From the NCBI GenBank assembly GCA_003427395.1, contig BFEA01000768.1, positions 235,564 through 267,707 of the forward strand: a stretch of DNA of 32,144 bases, read 5' to 3'. Of the stretch, positions 1 to 9,648 are shown piece after piece; position 1 is the stretch's first letter, and each line of letters begins with the position of its first letter. The translations under genes were made by a program, and so were the position numbers. Under the pieces are notes generated by a model. It was not told where the DNA came from and searched no databases. It worked only from the letters and a program-made list of their open reading frames with translations. The DNA is from Chara braunii. Taxonomy: Eukaryota > Streptophyta > Charophyceae > Charales > Characeae.

Positions 1-170
1 ATTCAGAAAAATCTGAAAAAAATAAATGTTATGGATAAAAATAAATTAAACAAGATTTGCCCGAGAATTACATCCGAATTCCTTACCAAATTTGAGATAA
101 AAATAAAATACGGAAAACAAATACTAATAATAAAAATAAATAAAAATAAAAAGATAATTAAATTTAGTAA

Positions 171-530
171 GTGCGCGAGCATGTTTTCGACACTCCCATC
201 TTTGGCGGTTTTTCATTTTTTTTGGCATAGCTAAATGCCCTGAAAATTTACAGATGTGTACTTCACATAATACAAAACCCACTAAAAAATTTTAAAAAAA
301 TAATAAAATTGTTTAGACCCCGAACTAAAGTGAAAACAAAAAGTAAAAAGTGAAAAAATACTTGGGTGAGCACGTTTTGACACCGCCATCTTTGGCGATT
401 TTTAATTCCTATCTGGCTTTGCCAAATGACTTGAAAATTTACAGACATGTACCTCACGTCATAGAGAATTCACAAAAAAACATTCAGAAACAAATAATGA
501 TTTTTACGCCCCGAAATATTTTTTGGCGGG
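171..530. repeat. Diverged direct repeat, two units about 191 bp apart
   Basis: Two units can be aligned by eye, at about 171-350 and 362-530. Both contain a GAGCA(T/C)GTTTT block, then CCATCTTTGGCG, then TGAAAATTTACAGA, then a block ending in a CCCCGAA string. The rest of 1-540 is very AT-rich with A-runs. No coding signal is visible; short open frames here are lysine and isoleucine runs produced by base composition. Confidence 0.6.
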
Positions 531-574
531 GGCCGAACACGGTCGGGTTCGGACCCCGTACGAGACCCCTAACA

Positions 575-618
575 CCCGTACGTACGGAGGTCTGCCCGGG
601 GACCTCCGTACGTATGGG
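575..618. repeat. GC-rich palindrome with GTACG core
   Basis: An 18-base arm (575-592) is followed by an 8-base spacer and a second arm (601-618) that is its reverse complement with one mismatch. The arms are built on CGTACGTACGG and GACCTCC. It lies in a short GC-rich island (about 530-630) inside AT-rich DNA. It may be a foldback or transposon end; no function is visible. Confidence 0.75.
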
Positions 619-837
619 CTGGTGACCCTGGGATCAATTAAATATTGTTCTAACCAAAACTTTGCAGATTGAAGTTGGGGGTAGGGTTTTGTGGACAAGG
701 TATACGCTCCGAAAATAAAGAGTATAAATTTGAATTTTTGTGCTAATTAAATAGATAAAAGATAAAATAAATATATAAATATTAATAAAAAATTGAACTT
801 CCTTAAACTTTCGATCATTTCTCTTTGCCTCCCTTTC

Positions 838-899
838 GGCAGTTGATCAAGGGATAACCTCCCGAACCCCATCCCAACGGGGGAAGGGGAACTGTTGCC
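838..899. repeat. Two-stem hairpin repeat, copy 1
   Basis: The outer arms GGCAGTT (838-844) and AACTGTTGCC (890-899) pair imperfectly. They enclose an inner hairpin with loop-side CCCC and GGGG flanking ATCCCAAC. It matches copies at 1035-1095 and 1801-1866 in inner sequence and in the trailing GCCGAAATTTTTCGA-like tail. Confidence 0.65.
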
Positions 900-1034
900 G
901 AAATTTTTCGAGAATTTTTTTTTTTAATTCATATCTTTCACAATTAATTTAAGAAAAATTATTAAAAATATCTAAAAACCGAGTAAAAACCATTTTTTTT
1001 TTTTTGGAATATACTATTTGTATTCCCTCTTCTT

Positions 1035-1095
1035 GCAACGCTGTTTTAGGGCTTAGCCCAAACCCCATCCTAACGGGGAGAGGCGAAGCGCTGCC
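1035..1095. repeat. Two-stem hairpin repeat, copy 2
   Basis: GCAACGCT (1035-1042) faces AGCGCTGCC (1087-1095). The inner block AACCCCATCCTAACGGGG has the same layout as the other two copies. The tail is T-rich, as in the others. Confidence 0.6.
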
Positions 1096-1800
1096 AAATT
1101 TTTTGTAAAATCCGAGAAGTTATCCTTTGTTTCTAAAAATCGTAAAATTCGGTATGCATATATATATACTGACCTGTAACACATAGGTAGTAAGAAAAGT
1201 AATTTATTCAAATCAAATTCTTTTTTTTAATTACTAATAGAAAAATACAAGAAAATTCGTTGAAGGACGAAGGAAGGGGCCAACAGGGCTAATCTGGGCT
1301 TGGGTGATTCTATTGATTCGTATCCAAAAGCGTGGAATGAGGCACGAAAATTTTTCGTAATTAAAATTATTTTTTTATAATTATTTGATAAAAACTAAAA
1401 ACAAATCGAAAAAGGGGGTTAAAAAAAGGGAGCTATTTGCTTCGCGACATGCTAGGGTTTGTGCCTAATCGCCCTATGCACTGAACACGAGGTAGAACTT
1501 TTTTTCTATTTTTAAGTAATTTTTGTTAATTAAAATAATAAAAATTACCTAAAAAATAAGAATATGACCTCAAAATCCCCAAAAGCAAGTATGTACGCCT
1601 TTAGTTTCGGTTTTTGCCTAGGAGGTGGAGTTCATTTGTTGGACGCACGCTCAAGGGAGCAGTAAGTTGAATTCCCTCGAATTGAGAACGCGCCTTGTAT
1701 GTGAGGGGACTCGAATATAAGGTATGTAAGCTCAATTCGAGTTCGGAATTTTGCGCCCTTGTTACTTGGGCCACTCTAGGGTCTGTCTAGGACTTAGGTA

Positions 1801-1866
1801 GGCAGCGCTTATTATAGGGACGACCTCTCGAACCCCATCCCAACGGGGGGAAGGCGAAGCGCTGCC
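1801..1866. repeat. Two-stem hairpin repeat, copy 3
   Basis: GGCAGCGCT (1801-1809) and AGCGCTGCC (1858-1866) are perfect reverse complements and enclose AACCCCATCCCAACGGGG. This copy lies about 75 bp upstream of the first ATG of pseudogene A. Confidence 0.7.
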
Positions 1867-1939
1867 GAAACTTTTCGAATTGTGAGCATTTTCCGCCTTT
1901 ATTTTCTTAGGTTTTCCGATCCTTTACTGCATCACTCGG

Positions 1940-3513
1940 ATGTGGCCACCCTCGACCGTCAAGGAATATGCAGTGGACTTGGTCTGGGAGGTAGAACCTC
2001 CCGAACTCATAAAAGGGGACTAAAGTTCACCCTCCCGACGCGGGCCACCTTTATCACGACGGTCGCTACAAGTGGAAATTTATCCTCATGTGGTCGGGTG
2101 CCTGACTGTGGATGTACAGAGAGATTAAGAGCAGCCAGGGGCCAAGCGACGCACGTGGGAGAGGCCTGCCATACTGTGAGGCTAAGGCTTATTTGTATCT
2201 GAGTCTAGAGACGACCAAGAAGACCGCTCTAACTCTGGTGACGTAGGGGAGCTGCGGGGTTATCGATCGGGCCGAGCGATACCTGCAGGAGGAGATCCAG
2301 GCATTCCGTCCTGACGAGGAGCAAGACCCGATAGTCTTGCTTCACGGATTACCTCCCCGCATCATCATAGGGGACCTCCAAGTGGTCCGGGACGGGTTTT
2401 TCCTCACTCAGGCCTTAGGCTGAGGACAGTTGCCCCCGCATTCGTTGTGAACATGAGATTCGGAGGGGTAGGTGGCCTTGTAAAGGCCTACCTCACCACC
2501 AGGGAGCTCGAGCATTTCTCGAGGGGAGAGCAGGAGTCTCATTATATTTACTAGTACTCCCTGGTGACTACCGCATCTCGGTGGGGGGATGAGAGAGTTC
2601 AGCTTATAGAGTTGATCCGTTTCATTGCTCCCACCAGTGGCGATTATGTGTGGGACCGTCCCCCGCCGTCAAACGCCTGGGATTTGTTGGACCGCGAGCT
2701 TCGGGCGGGCCCGGAGTATATTACGTTCATAGGCATGCTCTTCTCTGAGGGTTGGGCTTGCTGGTGGAGCCGTTATTCAGGGAGTCGTGATACGGAGCTC
2801 CTCATATCCATTTACCAGCTGACCGAGTATTACGTGCATATAGGGGTGTCCAAGTATCGTGTGGACGAGGAGCTCGACGACGACGACGAGGAGGCCTAGG
2901 AGCCTGATTGGGTAGACTCCAACGGAAAATTTTCCCAGAATTAAATAATCATTCTATACTGAAATTACATTTTAAATTTTAATATTTTTATTCCATCTTA
3001 AAAAATGTCATTCCAATTTTTAAATTTTTCGTTTTACTTAAAAACTTTCCTTCCAAGAATTGGGTATCTCTACTTATTTGAATTGCATGCTAGAAATGGA
3101 ATGAAAGTATGGACAAGTTCATGAAATATTTTAATTGGACTGTCATTCTAAGTAAATAGGTTAATCCAATCTAAATTAGAAGATATTTTTTGTAGTAGAA
3201 TGAAAGTTTGATTAAAATATTTCATAAACTTGTCCAGATTTTTATTCCATCTTGAACAAATAGATGTAGTTGGAAGGGAAAATTCATATTTAGACGGAAA
3301 CTTGTCAAATAAAACTGAAAATTTTAAAATTTGACGAACATTGAAATGATAATTTATAAATATGAAGGTTTTTTTTTTTATGGAATGTTTTTTCAACTTT
3401 AATTTATCGTGGGAATTTTTCTGTTGTCTGACAGGGAGGATGCCAAATCTGGAGAGGAGGACGACATCGCCGACGCTCAATTCCCAAGAATAGGGGTCGC
3501 TGTCAGAGCCTAG
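1940..3513 (+). pseudogene. Accessory ORF A, unknown family, degenerate and interrupted
   Basis: I do not recognise this protein. The ATG at 1940 opens MWPPSTVKEYAVDLVWEVE, which aligns with MWQSTAVEEFPVV at the start of copy B. Homology to B then runs through several frames: an AKAYLYLS segment, DRAERYLQEEI, PAFVV with GGVGGLV, a WGDERVQLIEL segment, LDRELRAGPEY with a Trp-rich stretch, and an acidic Glu/Asp tail. Breaks include a TAG at 2244 that B shares, a TGA at 2421, a TAG at 2552 and several frameshifts. A 507-bp foldback element splits the acidic tail; the last matching piece, FPRI plus VAVRA, resumes after 3430 and stops at 3511-3513. Intact length would be roughly 350 residues. No catalytic motif or membrane segment was seen. 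Confidence 0.6.
2920..3426. mobile_element. 507-bp foldback (MITE-like) element inserted in ORF A
   Basis: The segment is AT-rich and folds on itself around position 3173. The inner arms 3111-3150 and 3196-3235 match at about 35 of 40 bases as reverse complements. Matching continues outward with small gaps to the ends, where CAACGGAAAA on the left faces the complement of TTTTTCTGTTG on the right. Copy A resumes its homology to copy B on both sides, which supports insertion. No clear target-site duplication was found, so the superfamily is undetermined. Short minus-strand open frames inside it are not genes. Confidence 0.75.
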
Positions 3514-3529
3514 GCAGATCGATAGGGCG

Positions 3530-4618
3530 ATGAAGTGGATGTGGCAGTCTACTGCAGTAGAGGAGTTCCCTGTCGTAGATCAGAGGTGGGGTTATGAGCC
3601 CCAGAGTTAGTGGATGGAGAACTAGTGAAGTTCACCCTTCCCTCCTGACCCATCCACGAGGACGGCAACAGCTCCGGGTGGCGATCGATATTCTTTAGGC
3701 CAGGAGTGTGGTTGTGGATTTACCAAGAGTATAACGGGATAAGATATAGGGGTGGTCTCCTTCCACATGGTCGTTGGGTGAAGGCAAAGGTTTTATTGTA
3801 CTTGAGCACTGAAGCCGCGAAGGAGACTGTTTTATCCCTTGTCATCTAGCGATCGTGCGCAGTTCTAGACTGGGCAGAGCGATACCTCAGGGAGGAGATA
3901 GAGGTTTTTCGGCAAGACGAGAAGGAGGAACTGAGGAGGTTGCCTACGAGGTCCCCCACTACGGAGATTTTGGGAGAGCTCCGGATCGCTGGACCGGGAT
4001 TCTTCCCTTACTCTAGCAGGCGATTGAGGACGACCGTGCAGACATTTGCGGTGGACGAGTTGTTCGGAGGGGTAGGAGGACTGGTTGAGTCCTATTTGGC
4101 CCTACAGGAACTCAGTATCTTTTTTCTGTAATGACCTAGATACTGACTACGTATACTATTCTTTCTTGACAGGAGGACTGCGCTGGGGAGACGAGAGGCT
4201 CCAGTTGATAGAGCTAGTACGATCTATAGTTTCTACCATGAACAGAGATTGGTCGTGAGCGGAATCGTCAGAGCGGAGGCATCCCTCGCAATCATACGTG
4301 TCGGACCTTCTGGATAGGGAGCTCAGAGCGGGGCCCGAGTACGTCGCCTCATTGGGACGACTCTTTGAGGACGATTGGGACGCCTGGTGGGGTGACGCGC
4401 TTATATCCCCACGTCTGGTCACACGGTACTACAAGAGGATAGGAGCGTCAAGATATGACCCAGAGCCGGAGGTAGACAACGACGGAGAGGTATCTAAGAC
4501 GGATGATGGGGCAGAGCCGGTTGACGATGAGGACGAGGCTGCCGGGGGACCGATCCATTTTCCGAGGATAGTGGTCGACCTTAGAGCCTCGATACACGCG
4601 GTATGCCCCAAAAAATAA
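3530..4618 (+). pseudogene. Accessory ORF B, paralogue of A, degenerate
   Basis: The family is unrecognised. The ATG at 3530 gives MKWMWQSTAVEEFPVV, aligned with the start of A, whose stop is 16 bp upstream. Later shared blocks are PELV with VKFTLPS, VWLWIYQEY, VKAKVLLYLS, WAERYLREEIEVF, a TFAVDELFGGVGGLVESYL block, WGDERLQLIEL, LDRELRAGPEY followed by DDWDAWW, and YYKRIGASRYD. An acidic tail and a FPRIVVDLRA end close at the TAA of 4616. Breaks include a TAG at 3847 (same alignment position as in A), stops at 4129 and near 4258, and frameshifts. By eye it is roughly half identical to A over the best blocks. The tandem A-B arrangement implies duplication followed by long divergence. Confidence 0.6.
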
Positions 4619-4648
4619 GGAGGAAGGAAGTAGTCGAAGAGATTATGG

Positions 4649-5100
4649 ATGGGCAGACACACGATTTTCTTTAGACAGGTATGCTGGAGTCGTAGGTCCC
4701 CTGACGAGCGAGGGCCGACTAGTGAGGAGATCGATGAAGTGATACGCAACTTGAACGAGAGGACGAAAAAGGGTATACTGTCATACGAGCTAGTTAAGTA
4801 TGAGTATGTACAGAACGGCGGCATAGAACATGAGCGGTTGTATGTCCTCACCTACCGCATTATCAGCTTAGATGAGTACGACATGTAGGTATATCTTTCC
4901 AGGAGACGAACAAGGGGTTACCTATATGAGAGTCGTTGGAAGAGAGCGGCCAAGTTAATGCAAGTTGAAAAGGAATGATTAAAGGCAGAGAGAAAGACGA
5001 TTACTAGTAGCTGGAGTGCAGAGATTGAAGTATTTGATCGTTGTAGGGCCAAACCCCGGTAGACTTTCGAGCCTGAGTCGACCCGCTGCCGGTACCAGTT
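4649..5100 (+). pseudogene. Accessory ORF D (SYEL-KYEY family), degenerate
   Basis: The ATG at 4649 lies 30 bp after ORF B and opens an N-terminal part, then GILSYELVKYEYVQNGG and RLYVLTYRIISLDEYD. A TAG at 4886 is followed in frame by VYLSRRR. The same order (YEV-RY, RLYVM, YDVRIYLPRER) is found in D1 and D2 near 16 kb, so this is a third member of that family. After about 5025 a shifted frame contains LIVVGPNP, which lines up with FVGLPKPP in D2 and FDGLPRPL in D1. Function is unknown. No recognised domain was seen. Confidence 0.55.
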
Positions 5101-5215
5101 GGCTCTGCTCCGCCCGATCTTATACTCAGGGCGCGGAGCGTTCGTCACAGGGGCACCCCCACCTAGTGTTTGCGATGGATGGGGATGGACCATTTTACGA
5201 GAGAGCTTTGACATT

Positions 5216-5250
5216 GGGGATGTAGCTCAGCCCTCACACCGGGTGGTAGT
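5216..5250 (+). other. tRNA-Ala-like 5' half (possible SINE head or tRNA fossil)
   Basis: GGGGATGTAGCTCAG (5216-5230) equals the acceptor and D-stem start of plant-type tRNA-Ala as I remember it, and includes an A-box core. About 12 unrelated bases follow, then GGTGGTAG, which recalls the rest of the D-arm. No anticodon stem, T-loop or B-box follows, so it is not a working tRNA gene. Confidence 0.35.
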
Positions 5251-6328
<1,078 letters not shown>

Positions 6329-6335
6329 CCCTACT

Positions 6336-6346
6336 NNTNANNGACN
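6336..6346. other. Scattered ambiguous bases beside the GA repeat
   Basis: Six N characters are interspersed with called bases at 6336, 6337, 6339, 6341, 6342 and 6346. This pattern looks like low-quality consensus just after a microsatellite, not a scaffold gap of fixed length. Confidence 0.9.
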
Positions 6347-6430
6347 TTTTTCCCCTTGCTTGTCCTACTGTCCTCCCTAAGATTCTTCCCCCCTTGTCGG
6401 CGCTCCTTTGGTCATGGTCCATGGTTGGTG

Positions 6431-7779
6431 GAAGAGATGAAGGAGGGTGAAGGTGTGAGGTGGTTGGTTACGGTGGATGGGTGAAGAAGATGGAGGAGGG
6501 AGGAGGTGTGTGGTGATTGGCTATGGCGGATGGGTGAAGGAGATGAAGGAGGGTGAAGGTGTGCGATGATCGACTATGGTGGATGAGTGAAGGAGATGGA
6601 GGAGGGAGAAGGCGTGAGGTGGTTGACTATGGTGGGTGAGTGAAGAAGATAAGTGAAGAAGATGAAGGAGGAGGAAGGTGTGAGGTGGTTGGCTATGGAG
6701 GATGGGTGAAGAAGATGAAAAAGGGTGAATGTGTGAGGTGGATGAGTGAAGAAGATGAAGGAGGGTGAAGGTGTGCGATGGTCGGCTATGGTGGATGAGT
6801 GGAGGAGATGGAGGAGGGAGAAGGCGTGAGGTGGTTGGCTATGGTGGGCGAGTGAAGAAGATGAGTGAAGAAGATGAGTGAAGAAGATGAAGGAGGATGA
6901 AGGTGTGAGGTGGTTGGTTATGGAGGATGGGTGAGGAAGATGAAGGAGGGTGAAGGTGTGAGGTGGTTGGTTATGGTGGGTGAGTGAAGAAGATGAGCGA
7001 AGAAGATGTAGGAGGGTGAAGGTGTGAGGTGGTTGGTTATGGTGGACGGGTGAAGATGATGAAGGAGGGTGATGTTGTGAGGTGGTTGGCTATGGTGGGT
7101 GGGTGAGGAGGATGAAGGAGGGTGAAGGTGTGAGGTGGTTGGTTATGGCGGACGGGTGAAAATGGTGAAGGAGGGTGATGGTGTGAGGTGGTTGGCTATG
7201 GTGGATGGGTGAAGGAGATGAAGGAGGGTGAAGGTGTGAGATGGTTGGGTATGGCAGATGGGTGAAGAACAGAAAGGAGGGTGAAGGTGTGAGATGGTTG
7301 GCTATGGTGGATGGGTGAAGAAGATGGAGGAGGGAGAAGGTGTGAGGTGGTTGACTATGGTGGATGAGTGAAGAGGATGAAGGACGGTGAAGATGTGAGG
7401 TGGTTGACTATGGTGGATGGGTGAAGGAGATGAAGGAGGGTCAAGGTGCGAGATGGTTGGCTATGGCGGATGAGTGAAGAAGGTGGAGGAGGGAGAAGGT
7501 GTGCGGTGGTTGGCTATGGTGGGTGAGTGAAGAAGATGAGTGAAGAAGATGAAGGAGGGTGAAGGTGTGAGGTGGTTGACTATGGTGGATGAGTGAGGAA
7601 GATGAAGGAGGGTGAAGGTGTGAGGTGGTTGGTTATGGTGGACGGGTGAAGACGGTGAATGAGGGTGATGGTGTGAGGTGGTTGGCTATGGTGGATGGGT
7701 GAAGGAGATGAAGGAGGGTGAAGGTGTGAGATGGTTGGCTATGGTGGATGGTGAAGAAGATGAAGGAGGGTGAAGGTGA
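6431..7779. repeat. 53-bp purine-rich minisatellite, about 25 copies
   Basis: The unit reads roughly GGTGAAGGTGTGAGGTGG, then TTGGCTATGGTGGATGGG, then TGAAGAAGATGAAGGAG (53 bp). Copies differ by point changes and some have an extra GATGAGTGAAGAA block. The plus strand is nearly free of C. A 53-bp period is not a multiple of three, so the open frames within it are not coding. Confidence 0.9.
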
Positions 7780-8033
7780 TGGGAGATGGCCGACGTCGTC
7801 TCCTACTTCAAGCGTCCGAGTTCGACCTTCTACGTTATCCCTAGCCCCGGACAAAAATTCCAGACTTGCAGCATTACTCTTACAGCTAGTATGCAGAAAA
7901 ACACATATTTGCAGAAAAAACAATCTAGCATAAAATCGCAGAATTTGCAGTTTGCAGTTTTTCGCATTTTTGCCGTTTATGTCGTTTTTGACTAAGGTCG
8001 AAGGGCCGAAAAACACAGGGCTATGTTTCCTAC

Positions 8034-8134
8034 CCCAAACGAACTCAGAATCACTCTAAACTCGATGGGTCCTTTGTTTGTATCACAGGGAAGGCCCCTG
8101 CAAAGTTTGGAGTGATTCTGATATCGTTTGGTCA
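8034..8134. repeat. Imperfect inverted repeat, arms of about 40-45 bp
   Basis: The core TCAGAATCACTCTAAACT at about 8045 faces AGTTTGGAGTGATTCTGA at about 8105. Pairing continues outward through CCAAACGA/TCGTTTGG and inward through GGGTCCTTT/AAGGCCCC with mismatches. It lies between the minisatellite and the 172-bp satellite. Neither coding nor transposon features were seen. Confidence 0.7.
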
Positions 8135-8185
8135 TACTTGCCCCTTTTGGGCGTCGTCCGACCCTCAAGGCGAACAATTCGGGAA

Positions 8186-8218
8186 AGTCCGTTTTCTGAT
8201 TTTTCAGAAAAACGGACT
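8186..8218. repeat. Hairpin, 14-15 bp stem with 4-base loop
   Basis: AGTCCGTTTTCTGA (8186-8199), loop TTTT, then TCAGAAAAACGGACT (8204-8218). The stem is perfect apart from one extra base. No following T-run or other context supports a terminator role. Confidence 0.8.
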
Positions 8219-8382
8219 CCGATGGCCTGCTGGGTCTGCAGGCTATCTGTTTATGCCTTGGATATGAGGTTTGAGAAGTCTCAGCCCTAGTCCCCCAGGT
8301 TTGACAGACTCGGCATGGGCGTACCCCCAGGTCGCATTGGCCCGTCAGTCATTTTCACACCGGTCTTTGCCCCGCACAAAAG

Positions 8383-9285
8383 GAGAAGTAGCAACTTACT
8401 TTAGAGTGAAGAAATAGACAATGCATGAGCTCAACATCACTAGAACACTAAAACAGGCAAAGATTGAAGCAGCGATTTACACCCAAGTGAAGAAAGAAGC
8501 AAAACATGGAGAGAAAGTGAGTAAAACTCACTTTTGAGCACACATCCACAAAATGAGAAGTAGCGATTTACTCTAGAGTGAAGAAATAGACAATGCATGG
8601 GTTCAACATCACTAGAATACTAGAACAGGCAAAGATTGAAGTAGTGATTTACACCCAAGTGAAGAACGAGACAAAATATGGAGAGAAAGTGAGTAAAACT
8701 CACTTTTGAGCACACACACACAAAAAGAGAAGTAGCGATTTTCTCTAGAGTGAAAAAATAGACAATGCATGAGCTCAACATCACTAGAATACTAGAACAA
8801 GCAAAGATTGAAGTAGCATTTTACACCCAAGTGAAGAAAAATGCAAAACATAGAGAGAAAGTGAGTAAAATTCACTTTTGAGCATATACACACATAAAGA
8901 GAAGTAGCGATTTACTCAAGAGTGAAAAAATGGACAATGCATGAGCTCAACATTCCTAGAACACTAGAACAGGCAAAGATTGAAGTAACGATTTACACCT
9001 AAGTGAAGCAAGGGACAAAACATGGAGAGAAAGTGAGTAAAACTCACTTTTGAGTGCATACACACAAAAGGAGAAGTAACGATTTACTCTAGAGTGAAGA
9101 AATTAACAATGCATGAGCTCAACATCACCAGAACACTAGAACAGGCAAAGATTAGAGTAGCGATTTACACGCAAGTAAAGAAAGAGGCAAAACGTGGAGA
9201 GAAAGTGAGCAAAACTCACTTTTGAGCACACACATATAAAAGGAGAAGTAGTGATTTACTTTAGAGTGAAGAAATTGACAATGGG
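8383..9285. repeat. 172-bp tandem satellite, five full monomers plus a partial
   Basis: The marker GAGAAGTA recurs at 8383, 8555, 8727, 8899, 9071 and 9243, exactly 172 bp apart each time. Each monomer also contains an ATGCATGAGCTCAACATCAC-like block, an AGGCAAAGATT block and a small palindrome, AAAGTGAGT-AAA-ACTCACTTT. Monomers differ mainly by substitutions; the constant length suggests homogenisation or a length constraint. The last copy breaks off near 9285. Confidence 0.95.
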
Positions 9286-9396
9286 AAGTCTATTACTAGT
9301 GGAGAAACCCTTTACTATCTGTTATAGTCTTTGGAATGCATCTATGAAGAGGGAAAAGATAAGAGAAAATGTAGATGTTGAAATATAGGAGGATGG

Positions 9397-9510
9397 CAGA
9401 AGAGGAAGAGGAGGAAGAAAAAGAGGAGGAAGAAGAAGAAGAACGAGGGGAAAAAGAAGAAGAAGAAGAAGAAGAAGAAGAAGAAGAGGAAGGAGGAGGA
9501 AGGAACTCCT
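9397..9510. repeat. GAA/GGA-rich homopurine tract
   Basis: An almost pure purine run on the plus strand made of GAA, GAG and GGA triplets. It encodes poly-Glu in one frame and poly-Ser or poly-Leu on the other strand. A short C/T-rich repeat of CCCTTCTCACT units follows at about 9606-9648. Confidence 0.9.
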
Positions 9511-9648
9511 CCTTTTCACCACTCACCTCCTCTTTGGTCTTGGAGTTGATGTACCACTCTTGGAGATGCTCTTCCTCATCTGATTATGACTTCGTTCTTC
9601 CCGAAGCCCTTCTCACTCCCCCTTCTCACTTCCCCTTCTCACTCCCCC

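Larger units (their letters stand above)
619..1939. other. AT-rich non-coding stretch with GC-rich hairpins
   Basis: No gene is supported here. The stretch is AT-rich with A/T homopolymer runs and holds the three hairpin repeats listed separately. It also has an 11-base inverted repeat, CTCGAATTGAG at about 1677 against CTCAATTCGAG at about 1731. Confidence 0.6.
1940..5110 (+). mobile_element. E1: partial element carrying accessory ORFs A, B and D, without gag-pol
   Basis: Three plus-strand degenerate ORFs lie head to tail with short gaps (16 bp between A and B, 30 bp between B and D). A and B are paralogues of each other and distant relatives of ORF C at 13.4 kb. D belongs to the same family as D1 and D2 at 15.9-16.9 kb, which precede gag in element E2. 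E1 is therefore probably a fragment of a related element. No gag, pol or LTR is visible around it. That these ORFs belong to a retroelement is inference from the E2 context. Confidence 0.5.

Noticed and set aside
3148-3480. Minus-strand open frame
   Set aside because: It falls inside the foldback element and reads AT-rich low-complexity sequence.
7633-8016. Minus-strand open frame over the minisatellite end
   Set aside because: The 53-bp repeat is not a multiple of three, and the frame is a composition artefact.
8383-9285. CRISPR array
   Set aside because: The repeats are 172 bp, head to tail, without unique spacers, in a eukaryotic context.
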